A stretch of DNA of 54,463 nt from Nocardiopsis suaedae. Lineage in GTDB: Bacteria; Actinomycetota; Actinomycetes; Streptosporangiales; Streptosporangiaceae. How positions within the stretch are numbered: the first letter of the stretch is position 1; each line of letters starts with the position of its first letter. Below are positions 8,755 to 16,676 of the stretch, in pieces. Location of the stretch: NCBI RefSeq assembly GCF_027706745.1, contig NZ_JAQFWP010000048.1:1-54463 (forward strand), written 5' to 3'. The notes under the pieces are model-generated. The model did not search any database, was not told the origin of the DNA, and was given only the letters and a program-made list of their open reading frames with translations. The position numbers and the translations under genes are program-made.

Positions 8755-10146
8755 ATGGTGAAACACCCCAGCCATGACCAGAAACTGAGCAGCCTTGTGC
8801 GGAAACTAGTTATGGACCTTGCGGATACCTGCAGGCACAAGGATCTCGGTCCTGTGTGTGCCGACCTGGGGCTGTCCGTTCCACCGGTCGTGGCTCCCGG
8901 TGCTGGGGAGCAGACCTCCGGCCCGACGAAGCGAGAGCGTCTGGTACAAGCGATCGCGCAAATCGAGCCGGACCAGTACCCTGCTGTGCTTGAGCGCTTC
9001 CTCGACCGCGGACTTGCACCAGAGCAGCGCAACCAGGCGCAGGACCTGCTGTGGGAACGCCGGCCGGGGCCGGAAATCACTGAGCGGGTGCGGCGCGAGA
9101 TCGCTGACGCATTGGAGCGCAATACCCCGATTTGGGAGGACTTTGAGGGGTTCATGGCCATGCTCAGGCAGTTGTGGGTTCTGGAGTCGGAGCTCGCCCT
9201 GTGGACCGGCAGTAGCCTGGCCAGTGAGATCGAGCGACACATGGTCCGGAATGATGACTGGACGGTGCTCGACCTCTTCAAGCAGCTCGGTGCGCTGACC
9301 AGCTCGGACCGCCGGTTCATGTTGTTCATCGAAGGTGTCCTCTCCGGAGCCGTCAATCCTAATGAGCGCCGCCAGCGTGCCTTAGCCGAGGCGATCACCC
9401 CGCCGCTGGCCCGCGACGGACTCAAGGTCATCGAGACCGGAAGCACTGGCGGCTACCCGGACTTCTCCATTGTTCCCAGGGGCTTACGGGCCCGTCCGCC
9501 ACAGTTAATCCTTTTCGCTTCGAGGGCCACCAAGCCCGACCTGCGCCTACGCGAGGTCCTTGACCAGGAAATCGAGATCGTCGAATCGACCAGCGACGTA
9601 CTCCGCTACGACCGCCCGATCCCAGAAGAAGGCTTGATGTGGGACGACCTCCAAGCGTGGTGGGCAGAACGAGAGCAGCTCTCCCTTGAGGAGGCCAAGG
9701 GCAGCCTCTGGCAACGGCTTCGATGTGCCCTACCCGTGAATTCTCCGCCGCAGCAGGCGCTGTTCGAGGAGTACCACCGGATTTGCGGACAACGTCAACA
9801 TGAGCATGGGAAGAAGTTACCGGCGCTGCTGCCTGAGGTGTGGCTGCATTGGGACCCTGTCGCCAAGTCAGCCCGGGGCGACGAGGTGATGTTGACCCAG
9901 CGGCTGGACTTCCTCATGCTTCCCTCCGCCCACCGCCGCATCGTGCTCGAGGTCGACGGTGACCGGCACTACTCCAAGCACGGTCGTCCCAGCCCTGCCG
10001 TCTACGCTGAGACCGTCCGCGGTGATCGCGATCTGCGCCTCCAGGGTTATGAGGTCTATCGATTCAGCGGCCACGAGCTGATGTCAGGCCGGGCGGAGGG
10101 CACGGTCGCCGAGTTCTTCGGTCGGCTTTTGGGTAGCGCTCAATAG
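8755..10146 (+). CDS. Putative defence protein with C-terminal PD-(D/E)XK-like nuclease domain
   Basis: Encodes 463 residues. ATG 8755 is preferred over ATG 8710 because GGAGG lies 6 nt upstream. The N-terminal 100 residues are helical and contain a TKRERLVQAI segment reminiscent of the small N-terminal domains found on AbiJ-like proteins; this is a weak resemblance. The middle is helical and unassigned. The C-terminus reads RLDFLML, then IVLEVDGDRHY, then DRDLRLQGYEVYRFSGHELM, the arrangement of DUF559/Vsr-like restriction-fold nucleases (D...ExDG, with the downstream basic helix). It lies 93 nt after cas6e on the same strand, without a clear terminator between them, so it may be co-expressed with the I-E effector. 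A stand-alone anti-phage nuclease is an inference. Confidence 0.6.
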   Translation: MVKHPSHDQKLSSLVRKLVMDLADTCRHKDLGPVCADLGLSVPPVVAPGAGEQTSGPTKRERLVQAIAQIEPDQYPAVLERFLDRGLAPEQRNQAQDLLWERRPGPEITERVRREIADALERNTPIWEDFEGFMAMLRQLWVLESELALWTGSSLASEIERHMVRNDDWTVLDLFKQLGALTSSDRRFMLFIEGVLSGAVNPNERRQRALAEAITPPLARDGLKVIETGSTGGYPDFSIVPRGLRARPPQLILFASRATKPDLRLREVLDQEIEIVESTSDVLRYDRPIPEEGLMWDDLQAWWAEREQLSLEEAKGSLWQRLRCALPVNSPPQQALFEEYHRICGQRQHEHGKKLPALLPEVWLHWDPVAKSARGDEVMLTQRLDFLMLPSAHRRIVLEVDGDRHYSKHGRPSPAVYAETVRGDRDLRLQGYEVYRFSGHELMSGRAEGTVAEFFGRLLGSAQ

Positions 10147-10166
10147 TGGCCCCAGGTAGCACTATT
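10142..10166 (+). terminator. Short hairpin at the end of the nuclease gene
   Basis: AATAGTG (142-148 within the 10,1xx block) pairs with CACTATT (10160-10166) across an 11-nt loop, overlapping the stop codon of the nuclease gene. The stem is only 7 bp and has no T-run, so assignment as a terminator is tentative. Confidence 0.3.
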
Positions 10167-10427
10167 CCGCTCCGTGTACTTAGGTCATGGCGTCAGCGAG
10201 GCTCGGTCGGATCGAAATCTGGCGCTGGTTCATTCTCCACACCTTGAAGTAGGCGTTAGCGTTTTCCCGGGAGCGTCGACGCGACCTGCACGAGCAGGGC
10301 CCCGGCCCCTATCAGGGCAACGGCCCAATTCTGTAGGCCGTGGTGGCGGTAGGCGGTCGCGCCCGCCACGCCGGAGTGCTCCGCGTGCCAAGGCCGCGCA
10401 TCGGCCTCGGCCAGCTCGTCCACCAGG

Positions 10428-10553
10428 GTCTGGTTCAGAATGGGGTTCCTTGTGCTGGTAGAAGTCTGCTTCGAACTCCAGAGGCGGGACCAGACCGATC
10501 GCTCCATGCTGCCAGCAGTGGTTGAACCAGGCCACGTCCGAGGCCACCGCGTT
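10428..10553 (-). pseudogene. C-terminal scrap of an IS3-family transposase
   Basis: On the minus strand about 40 residues read VAWFNHCWQHGAIGLVPPLEFEADFY, which matches the C-terminal end of IS3-family rve integrase domains (WFNHRRLH...IGYVPPAEFEA..Y). The frame is blocked by a TAG just upstream, and no DDE core is found, so this is a dead fragment. The reading frame continues downstream into unrelated sequence. The rest of 10147-10637 shows no gene I can support. Confidence 0.65.
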
Positions 10554-10637
10554 CTACGTCGTGGCGGCCCCAGTCATCGAGGTCGATGGCTTGCGGGCGG
10601 TATGTGCGACAAGGCTGGCGCTGCGCCGTGACGATGC

Positions 10638-10841
10638 TTAGAGCGATTCTCGCCGAATCGCGTTGATGAAGGCGGTCCAGGCGGCGGGGGGCAGGGGGAG
10701 CTGCGCTCCCGCGGGGTGCTTGCTGTCGCGGAGCGCCCTGCCGCCGGCGGGGAGGTCCGTCACCTGCACGCAGTTGCCCTTGCCTCCGGTGTAGCTGGAG
10801 ACGTACCAACGGAGCTGCTCTGTCGCGACCCGGTTCTTCAT
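10638..10841 (-). CDS. DUF397 domain protein
   Basis: Encodes 67 residues from ATG 10841 (MKNRVATEQLRWYVSSYTGG). The segment SSYTGGKGNCVQV followed by an R-D-SK motif (RALRDSKHPAG) and a final AWTAFINAIR is the DUF397 signature. These small proteins nearly always sit immediately downstream of an XRE-DUF5753 regulator, as here (28 nt apart). In Streptomyces such pairs influence development and antibiotic production and some behave like toxin-antitoxin partners; a precise function here cannot be given. Confidence 0.9.
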   Translation of the reverse strand: MKNRVATEQLRWYVSSYTGGKGNCVQVTDLPAGGRALRDSKHPAGAQLPLPPAAWTAFINAIRRESL

Positions 10842-10869
10842 GGGGGTGTTCGAACCTTCTCTTCGCGGG

Positions 10870-11727
10870 TCAGCCGGTCTGTTCGAGCGCATCCTTGATC
10901 AGCTCCTTCGTGTCTTCCGGGGAGGCGGCGCGCTGCTGCTGGCCGTCGAAGGTGGCCGAGTGCAGGGCGATCTCTTCTTCGGCTTCGAGGTAGATGGCGC
11001 CGCCGCAGTACTCGACGTAGGCCAGGGCGTAGTCGGTGTCGACCACGGTGTAGTCCAGCAGCACGAACGAGCCGTAGCTGGCCGGGTGCGCTCCGACTGC
11101 GAAGGGCAGCACCCTGAGGTCGATGTTGTCCTGTTCGCACGTCGCAAGCAGGTGCTCGAGTTGGGCGCGGAGCACGTCGGGTCCGCCGACGCGGCGCCGC
11201 AGCGTTCCCTCGTTGATGACGGCGGACAGCTGGGCGGGGGCGTCCTCGCGTGTGAGGATCTCCTGGCGGCGCTGTCGGAGGCTGACCGCTTCCTCGATCT
11301 CTGCTGTGGAGCCCGGTGCCGGGATGTCTTGTTCGGCGATGGCGCGGGTGTACTCCGGGATCTGCAGCAGTCCAGGGATGAGGTCCGCCTCGTAGGTGCG
11401 GATGCGGTGGGCTGCAGTCTCGACACCGACGAAGAGGTTGAACCAGTCCGGCATCGCGGCCTTGTACCGCTGCCACCAGCCCGGCTTCTTGGCGGCGTAG
11501 GCGAGTTCGATGAACGTCTCGGCCACATCGTCGGGGACGCCGTAGTACTGGAGCAGCCGCTGGGTGTCCCCAGGGGATATGGAGGTCTCGCCGCGCTCGA
11601 CGCGGGAGAGCGTCGCCTTGCTGAAGCCGGCGACCGCCGCGGCCTGCGCTGCGGTGCGTCCTCCTCGGGACTGCCGAAGGAAGTTGGCCAGGCCCAAGCG
11701 GGCGACCATGGGGCTGCCGACGGACAC
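10870..11727 (-). CDS. XRE-family HTH regulator with DUF5753 domain
   Basis: Encodes 285 residues. I chose GTG 11727 because GGAGGAG sits 7 nt upstream; ATG 11709 is the alternative. The N-terminal helix-turn-helix (LANFLRQSRGGRTAAQAAAVAGFSKATLSRVERGE) is followed by the DUF5753 region with the hallmark YEADLIPGLLQIPEYTRA near the middle and VLPFAVGAHPASYGSFVLL toward the end. It forms a two-gene unit with the DUF397 gene. Its promoter must lie in 11728-11930 opposite the plus-strand genes. It is a typical actinomycete regulator with unknown target. Confidence 0.9.
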   Translation of the reverse strand: MSVGSPMVARLGLANFLRQSRGGRTAAQAAAVAGFSKATLSRVERGETSISPGDTQRLLQYYGVPDDVAETFIELAYAAKKPGWWQRYKAAMPDWFNLFVGVETAAHRIRTYEADLIPGLLQIPEYTRAIAEQDIPAPGSTAEIEEAVSLRQRRQEILTREDAPAQLSAVINEGTLRRRVGGPDVLRAQLEHLLATCEQDNIDLRVLPFAVGAHPASYGSFVLLDYTVVDTDYALAYVEYCGGAIYLEAEEEIALHSATFDGQQQRAASPEDTKELIKDALEQTG

Positions 11728-12171
11728 TGAGCGACTCCTCCGCAGGGCGGGATGGGCGCCTTCAGTGTCCCGCGCGATCACCGAGAGGGGCAACTTATTG
11801 CAACGCCCGAACTGAAAATCTCAGTATGGGTGTTGCCTTTCGTGTGATCTCAGTGACACACTCGAGGCTAGCTGGACATGACCGGGCCCACACCCGGTTC
11901 GCCCGATCGAGGTGATTGACGATGGCGACACCAGCAATGCCCGCAACGGCACTGATCTGCGCCCCCGTTGACCGCTTCCATCACGAGCGCCGCGGCGGTG
12001 CTGGTGAGCGCAGAAGCGGCCGAGGAACCCGGATCAGGAGAGCAGGGGCAGCGACCAGTCGGCGGCGGCACCGTCCTTCCCGTATCCGCCCCTACGTGAC
12101 CAACCATGCCGACGGCGAAGCGATTCAGTCCGTTCCGGCAGATGCCACCACTCGAATGGAAGGCCCGCAGC
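11728..12171. other. Divergent intergenic region between XRE and BldC-like genes
   Basis: The left part must contain the XRE gene promoter. The stretch 11820-11880 is less GC-rich and contains a TTGCCT and a TAGCT element, but spacing is not convincing enough to call. A possible 43-residue frame begins at TTG 11968 and ends at 12099, rich in Ala, Gly and Glu and without a clear ribosome binding site. Longer overlapping frames in this stretch are Arg-rich and look like shadows. Confidence 0.3.
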
Positions 12172-12381
12172 GTGAACGATCGCCGCACAGTCGACAGCCC
12201 GTTGCTGACCCCTGCGGAGGTGGCGGCCATGTTCCGCGTGGATCCCAAGACCGTGACCCGCTGGGCCAAGGCAGGCAAGCTGACCAGCGTCCGGACTCTC
12301 GGTGGCCACCGGCGCTACCGCGAAGCCGAGGTCCGAGCCCTGCTCGGGGACCCGGGAACTGAGCGGCAGTGGACCTTCTAG
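12172..12381 (+). CDS. BldC-like MerR-type DNA-binding protein
   Basis: Encodes 69 residues. GTG 12172 is chosen because GGAAGG lies 8 nt upstream and the length then equals that of BldC (about 68). The core LLTPAEVAAMFRVDPKTVTRWAKAGKLTSVRTLGGHRRYREAEVRALL is nearly the textbook BldC sequence, a lone winged-helix DNA-binding domain of the MerR type. In Streptomyces BldC binds cooperatively to direct repeats and delays development. Here it stands ahead of two unknown genes beside an XRE/DUF397 pair, so it may be an accessory paralogue and not the chromosomal bldC. Confidence 0.88.
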   Translation: MNDRRTVDSPLLTPAEVAAMFRVDPKTVTRWAKAGKLTSVRTLGGHRRYREAEVRALLGDPGTERQWTF

Positions 12382-12483
12382 CCGAAGGGCACCTCCAGGC
12401 TGCGGTCAGCCTCGAGGCGATGCGAAACGAGCCTGGGTCCGGCGGTATCACGGTCGATCTCACCAATCAAAGGAACAGCGGCG

Positions 12484-12873
12484 ATGAACCTTCCCGACCC
12501 CGGCCTGGCAATCAGCGAGCCTCATCCGGCGATGATCCACGTCGACACCGGGCCCACAGGCGCCACGCTCCTTCTCGGAGCCGGTGTGGAGATCGTGTTG
12601 ACCGGCCCGCACGTGGCCGCCTACCTGACCCGGCTGGCCGCGGCGCTGCCCATCGCCCGCGCCCACCTGAGCGCGGCCGGGCCGCACCGGCCCACCGGCA
12701 CCGAGCACCGCTTCACCGTGCACCTCGATGTCGAAGACGAACAGGACTTCCGCGCCGAACACGGCATCGGCGCAGCCGATCCGCTCCGCCCTGTGCTGGC
12801 GGCAGCCCTGCGCGATGAGCTGGAGAGCCTGGGCCTGCAGAGCGGCTGGTGGAGGAAGGTTCGTGTGATGTGA
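12484..12873 (+). CDS. Hypothetical protein
   Basis: Encodes 129 residues from ATG 12484 with AAAGGA about 8 nt upstream. I do not recognise a family. The middle has a hydrophobic beta-like stretch (ATLLLGAGVEIVLTGPHVAAYLTRLAAAL), and the C-terminal third is acidic then amphipathic, ending WWRKVRVM. There is no signal peptide or transmembrane segment. It lies about 100 nt after the BldC-like gene and 63 nt before the next small gene, so all three could share a transcript. Confidence 0.65.
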   Translation: MNLPDPGLAISEPHPAMIHVDTGPTGATLLLGAGVEIVLTGPHVAAYLTRLAAALPIARAHLSAAGPHRPTGTEHRFTVHLDVEDEQDFRAEHGIGAADPLRPVLAAALRDELESLGLQSGWWRKVRVM

Positions 12874-12936
12874 ACAAGGCCGCCTGCCGGGGACGCACCG
12901 CGCCGGGTGGGCGGCACAGCAGAGAGAAGGCCCGTC

Positions 12937-13203
12937 ATGGCATTCGAATCCTCAGCCAGAATCCTCTACTTCCCGCGTGCGCGGGCAGCCGAGCCCGACC
13001 CGGTCACCGAGCACGCCGACGACCTCTACGACGCCCTGTCCGAAGCGCTGAACGGGCGCGAAGACGGGACCGGCCGAGGCGATGAGCGCGACGAGGCCCT
13101 GCAGATCGCCGACGCCGCCCTCACCGCTCTGGATGAGCACCTGCGCTCCGGCGGGGTCCTTCCCACCCCGTGGAAGAACGCCGCCCGCCCCGGCGACCAC
13201 TGA
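12937..13203 (+). CDS. Hypothetical small acidic protein
   Basis: Encodes 88 residues; ATG 12937 (MAFESSARILYFPRAR) follows GAGAAGG at 6 nt and is preferred over ATG 12907. The protein is rich in Asp, Glu and Ala with an amphipathic helical centre (DDLYDALSEALNGRED, then ALQIADAALTALDEHL). No known domain. The 15-bp terminator at 13365-13401 lies 160 nt downstream and ends this plus-strand group. Confidence 0.6.
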   Translation: MAFESSARILYFPRARAAEPDPVTEHADDLYDALSEALNGREDGTGRGDERDEALQIADAALTALDEHLRSGGVLPTPWKNAARPGDH

Positions 13204-13364
13204 ACACCCCTTGCGGAAGCGCACCCGCGGGCGCTGAACTCCCCTGTACCCCCGTGCCGAGGAGCGCCTGCGGGCAGGCCACCGCCACCAGGCCACCAGC
13301 GCGCCGGGCAAGAGGGGGCCCGGCGCCATCCCCGGGCGTGCCGAACGCGAGCACGGCGCGCCCA

Positions 13365-13401
13365 CCGGGCCCCTCCGCCCCTGTCAGGCGGAGGGGCCCG
13401 G
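13365..13401. terminator. Strong bidirectional terminator hairpin
   Basis: A perfect 15-bp stem (13365-13379 with 13387-13401) and a 7-nt loop lie between convergent genes ending at 13203 (plus) and 13410 (minus). There is no T-run. Position and strength suggest it ends transcription from both sides. Confidence 0.75.
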
Positions 13402-13409
13402 CCTCCTGT

Positions 13410-14207
13410 TCACAGCCGGTGCTCCTGCCAGCGCGCGGCCGCCGAAGCCACGCGTCCGGTCCATGGGGCGGCCTCTGTCGCGATGCCCGCCCACAGCCGG
13501 GCCTGCACCGTCGCGAACACCCCGAGGGCCTGCTCGTCGGCGCGCTTCCAGGCCGGGATCGTCGCGGCCCACCGTTCGGCCGAGGCCGGTGTGTGACCGG
13601 AGGCGATGAGCCACACCACCCAGCAGGCTGCATCGATCCAGGCGGCCGCGCGGGTCGGCCAGGCCCAGTCCACCAGCACCGCCCTGCCGTCGTCGGCGAC
13701 CAGTACGTTGCCGGGGTTCAGGTCGGTGTGGGCCAGCGCCGTCCCGTCGAGCAGGTCCAACTCGCCGGGATCCTCGACGTGTTCTCGCCACCGGGCCACC
13801 GGCTTGAGCGGGACATCGGGGCAGGGCCTCTCGGCCAGCAGCCGGAGAAGTTCGGCCACCAGGGGCAGGTCGGGCGAGCCGGGGGAGAAGTCGGCCCTGC
13901 GGCCGCTGATGTGCTCCCAGCCGATCAGGTCCCACCCCTCCAGGCGGACGCGCCACAGCATCTGTGGCGCCACTCCGGCCAGGTGCGGGGCGATCGCGGC
14001 CTCGCGGTCCTGCGTCCAGGCCTGCCGGTGGTCCACCGGGAGGCCCTTGACGAACACCGGGCCGTCGGGGCCGTGCACGACGGCGGCGATCGCCGAGTTG
14101 GCCCCGCTGCCGACCGGTTCGACCACGACCGGCGAGCCCGTGTGGGCTTCGACGGCGCGCCGGACCTGCGGGGGCAGGGCCGTCCAGCCGCGTCGATCCA
14201 CTCCCAT
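13410..14207 (-). CDS. Aminoglycoside phosphotransferase-fold (APH/ChoK) protein
   Basis: Encodes 265 residues. The kinase-like core is visible: a Gly-rich N-lobe with VFVKGLP (the ATP-binding Lys), the catalytic-loop motif HTDLNPGNVLV near residue 160 and the metal-binding VDWAWPTRAA near residue 180. This is the APH family, which phosphorylates small molecules; members also act in RiPP pathways (LanK-like proteins of class V lanthipeptides). It starts 12 nt after the GNAT gene stop, so the two are co-transcribed, and both lie downstream of the RiPP precursor. The substrate is unknown; drug resistance should not be assumed. Confidence 0.8.
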   Translation of the reverse strand: MGVDRRGWTALPPQVRRAVEAHTGSPVVVEPVGSGANSAIAAVVHGPDGPVFVKGLPVDHRQAWTQDREAAIAPHLAGVAPQMLWRVRLEGWDLIGWEHISGRRADFSPGSPDLPLVAELLRLLAERPCPDVPLKPVARWREHVEDPGELDLLDGTALAHTDLNPGNVLVADDGRAVLVDWAWPTRAAAWIDAACWVVWLIASGHTPASAERWAATIPAWKRADEQALGVFATVQARLWAGIATEAAPWTGRVASAAARWQEHRL

Positions 14208-14219
14208 GGGGGTCCTTCC

Positions 14220-15077
14220 TCAGATCGCGGTGGCGAAGCCGATCACTTGGAGCGCTTCGTCCTCGCACAGCCGGTCGGATGCTCCGCCCAGCTCGGTCTG
14301 CAGGAGCTGGTAGTCGGCGCCGGCTTGGGCGCCCCAGGCCATGGCCGCCCGCCACAGCGCCCGTCCGAGGCCCTGGCCGCGGTGCCCGGGGAGGACGGCG
14401 AAGTACTGCGGGAGCAGCCGCCGCCGGCCGACCGGATCCGGAAGTACGGCCATCGGCCCGATCGCTCCCGCGATCCGCCCGCTGACGGTGACCACGAGGA
14501 GCGGGCCGTCCAGAGGGCCGTTGCGCCTGCGCGCCTCCAGCGCCGCGAACCCCTCACCGGCCGTGGCGTCGGCAAAGTCGGGCCAGGTGGCGCGAAGGGC
14601 CGGCGGAAGGGTGTTCAGGGGTTGCACCTGCTCTGCAGGGGGCGGCTCGGAGCCGGAGAGCGTCTTCATCCAGATCCGGCGGCACTGCCCCTGCACCGGG
14701 GGCGCCTTCGGGGTGAGCCACAGCAGGCGGGCGCTTTCGGCTCCGTGGTCGGCGGCGAGCTTGGCCGCCGCTTCGCGTTCTCGCTCGGAGTCGATCTCTG
14801 CGGCGTAGTGGTAGACGGTCACCGCGCGGCGGCGTCTGCACAGCACGGCCACGCCCGCCGAGCGCCCGTCCGGGGCTGCGTCCTCGTGGAGGACGAGCTC
14901 GTTCTTGGTGCCGCCCCAGCGCGAGGCGGGATCGTGCGCAAGGAAGCGGCCGGTGCCGTTGTTGGCCAAGACCTGCTCCCATAGCCCCGCAGTGACCGCC
15001 GCGGGGTGGACCGGCCCGAGCGTGGGCAGGTATGGGACCGGGAACACCGGCCCCACTGGGGCGCTCTGGTCGCGCAT
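14220..15077 (-). CDS. GNAT-family N-acetyltransferase
   Basis: Encodes 285 residues from ATG 15077. The C-terminal half contains the acetyl-CoA binding signature (QYFAVLPGHRGQGLGRALWRAAMAWG, i.e. the R/Q-x-x-G-x-G/A loop) preceded by beta strands (GPLLVVTVSGRIAGAIG). The N-terminal 130 residues may be a second, degenerate GNAT lobe. It lies 74 nt downstream of the RiPP precursor gene, beyond a hairpin, and just upstream of the APH-like gene. It could acylate the RiPP product or confer self-protection; this is inference from position. Confidence 0.78.
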   Translation of the reverse strand: MRDQSAPVGPVFPVPYLPTLGPVHPAAVTAGLWEQVLANNGTGRFLAHDPASRWGGTKNELVLHEDAAPDGRSAGVAVLCRRRRAVTVYHYAAEIDSEREREAAAKLAADHGAESARLLWLTPKAPPVQGQCRRIWMKTLSGSEPPPAEQVQPLNTLPPALRATWPDFADATAGEGFAALEARRRNGPLDGPLLVVTVSGRIAGAIGPMAVLPDPVGRRRLLPQYFAVLPGHRGQGLGRALWRAAMAWGAQAGADYQLLQTELGGASDRLCEDEALQVIGFATAI

Positions 15078-15100
15078 GGCGACATGCTACTCACACCGAA

Positions 15101-15131
15101 CGGGTCCCGGCCGAGGAACGGCCAGGACCCG
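15101..15131 (-). terminator. Hairpin after the RiPP precursor gene
   Basis: Twelve positions (15101-15112 with 15120-15131) pair with one C-A mismatch and a 7-nt loop, 20 nt after the precursor stop on the minus strand. It lies between precursor and GNAT gene. A partial terminator here would raise precursor and radical SAM transcript over the downstream genes, as is common in RiPP operons. Confidence 0.6.
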
Positions 15132-15151
15132 CATCAGGGTGTCAGCGCTGA

Positions 15152-15283
15152 TCAGTAGGGGTTGTCGTCACCCGCATTGCACGAGCACTTCTCCGATTCC
15201 AGGACCTGGTCCAGGTCCTGGACGAACTCGATCTCCTCGACCGGTTCCGCAGGCCTCTGGAGTTCGACGAACACCGCGCTCAT
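15152..15283 (-). CDS. Putative RiPP precursor peptide
   Basis: Encodes 43 residues from ATG 15283, with AGGAGG 7 nt upstream; the ATG overlaps the radical SAM stop (ATGA). The first 30 residues are acidic and helical (VEEIEFVQDLDQVLESE), as in leader peptides, and the peptide ends KCSCNAGDDNPY with two Cys one residue apart. The coupling to a radical SAM/SPASM enzyme, the small size and the leader/core look make a modified peptide precursor the best reading. I cannot assign it to a named RiPP class; thioether, C-C crosslink or excision chemistry are all possible at the CSC or at Asn/Asp/Tyr residues. Confidence 0.75.
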   Translation of the reverse strand: MSAVFVELQRPAEPVEEIEFVQDLDQVLESEKCSCNAGDDNPY

Positions 15284-16401
15284 GGGGCTACCTCCTCTCG
15301 CCTCCCGTGCTGGCAGTACATCTTCAACGGGGCCTTGGCCTGCTGGTACTGCTTGGCCAGCGGCCGGCACACCGTGCACGAACCCGACAGGGCGCACCCC
15401 GAACACCCGCCGGTGCGCAGCATCAGCCGGTCGGCGACCTCACCCAGCCGGGCAAGGCCCTCGGTCCCTTCGGTGATCAGGTCGATGGCATCGTCGCGGC
15501 CGATCTTGCAGATCGAGGCACGGCCGAACGGGTCGGCGTGGAAGAACGTGTGCCCGGCATTGCAGCCGGAGAAGGGCTTGCGCTCACGCAGGTGCTCCTG
15601 GGACTGGGTGACCAGGACCGAACCGTCGCCCTGGATCGTGGGCGACATGTTGACGTAGACGTGGTGGCTGAACCCGCGCTCGGTCGCCATGGCCACCATC
15701 GCCTCGACCTCGTCGGCGTTGCGTTCGCTGACCACGACGCTCAGCTGGACCGGAAGGCCGGCCTCATGTGCGGCGTCCAACCCTTTGAGGAACTTGCGGT
15801 ACGAGCCGCGGCGGCGCGTCATGCCGTCGTAGGAGGCCTCGCTGGCCCCGTACACGCTCACGGTCAATCGGTAGGGGCGCAGCGTGGTCAGCAGGTCGAG
15901 GATGCGCGGGTCGGACAGCCGCGAGCCGTTGGAGGAGACGCTGATCATCATGCCCAGCTCGTAGGCGAGCCGGTAGACGTCGGGGAACAGGCGGTCGATG
16001 AGCGGCTCGCCCCCGGTGAGCTGCACCCAGAGCACCCCCGCATCGCGCATGGTGTGCAAGAGCTTCTCCCGGTCCGGCCAGGAGAGGCCCTCGAAGCGCT
16101 TCAGCCCCAGGTAGCAGTGTTCGCAGTCGTAGTTGCACCCCAGGTTCAGCTCGTAGGAGGCGCGGACATAGCCATAGGGGGAGGGGCGGCGGACGAGCAC
16201 GTTCGGCGACAGAGGGCGGCCGTTCAGGTCGAGCCCGAAGGCGCGGTCGGCTGCTGCGGCGAGCCACCCGGGGACCGGCGAGTCGGCCGGGGCGTCAGTG
16301 AGCTCGAGGTAGCGGTGGCGGGGGATCTTCATCCCGTTGCCGCTGCCGGGGCGAAGAACCAGGTGGGAGTCGAGGAAGGGGGCGGCGATCAGCTCGTGCA
16401 T
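15280..16401 (-). CDS. Radical SAM/SPASM peptide-modifying enzyme
   Basis: Encodes 373 residues from ATG 16401, with GGAGG upstream. The [4Fe-4S]-AdoMet motif CNYDCEHC (C89, C93, C96; CX3CX2C) and GGEPLIDR follow an N-terminal region of about 80 residues that may bind the leader peptide. The C-terminal SPASM-type region carries at least seven Cys (GCNAGH, CKIGRD, GGCSGCALSGSCTVC, YCQH), fitting auxiliary iron-sulfur clusters. Enzymes of this class install crosslinks or other radical modifications on RiPP precursors. Its stop overlaps the start of the 43-aa precursor, so enzyme and substrate are translationally coupled, with the enzyme first. Confidence 0.9.
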   Translation of the reverse strand: MHELIAAPFLDSHLVLRPGSGNGMKIPRHRYLELTDAPADSPVPGWLAAAADRAFGLDLNGRPLSPNVLVRRPSPYGYVRASYELNLGCNYDCEHCYLGLKRFEGLSWPDREKLLHTMRDAGVLWVQLTGGEPLIDRLFPDVYRLAYELGMMISVSSNGSRLSDPRILDLLTTLRPYRLTVSVYGASEASYDGMTRRRGSYRKFLKGLDAAHEAGLPVQLSVVVSERNADEVEAMVAMATERGFSHHVYVNMSPTIQGDGSVLVTQSQEHLRERKPFSGCNAGHTFFHADPFGRASICKIGRDDAIDLITEGTEGLARLGEVADRLMLRTGGCSGCALSGSCTVCRPLAKQYQQAKAPLKMYCQHGRREEVAP

Positions 16402-16418
16402 GAGGAAACCTCCAGAGG

Positions 16419-16460
16419 GCCGCCCGCCCGACCGGGCTCTCAGAAGGTCGGACGGGCGGC
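16419..16460 (-). terminator. Hairpin just upstream of the radical SAM gene
   Basis: A 15-position stem (16419-16433 with 16446-16460) has a single C-A mismatch and a 12-nt loop, 17 nt upstream of the radical SAM start on the minus strand. It could be the terminator of the upstream two-gene unit or an attenuator in the radical SAM leader. Confidence 0.55.
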
Positions 16461-16466
16461 ATGGCC

Positions 16467-16495
16467 CGCGCGCCCTCCCCTTGAAACGGCGCGCG
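16467..16495 (-). terminator. Second hairpin in the same leader
   Basis: CGCGCGCC (16467-16474) pairs perfectly with GGCGCGCG (16488-16495) across 13 nt, next to the hairpin at 16419-16460. Tandem hairpins before a biosynthetic gene suggest termination or attenuation. The remainder of 16496-16676 shows no supported gene. Confidence 0.45.
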
Positions 16496-16676
16496 GACGA
16501 TGGTGAAGTTCGAGACTTCGTCGGAGCGGCAGGGAGGTGGCCGTACCTGTGGCGATGACCGGCGGGTCAGCAGGGGGGACATCGTGCCGGGGGACGATGC
16601 GCCCCTGAACCGAGCTGCGGTCAGGGATCGGGAGTTCCTGCGCCGGTCCATAGGAGACCGGTCTGGAATGCGGGGC

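Noticed and set aside
13410-14207. Aminoglycoside resistance gene
   Set aside because: The kinase fold is real, but its place in a RiPP locus and the breadth of the family make a resistance call unsafe.
13170-14984. 604-codon plus-strand frame across the APH and GNAT genes
   Set aside because: Antisense shadow; the minus-strand frames contain kinase and acetyltransferase motifs and ribosome binding sites.
14905-16506. 533-codon plus-strand frame opposite the radical SAM gene
   Set aside because: Antisense shadow; the minus strand carries CNYDCEHC and the SPASM cysteines.
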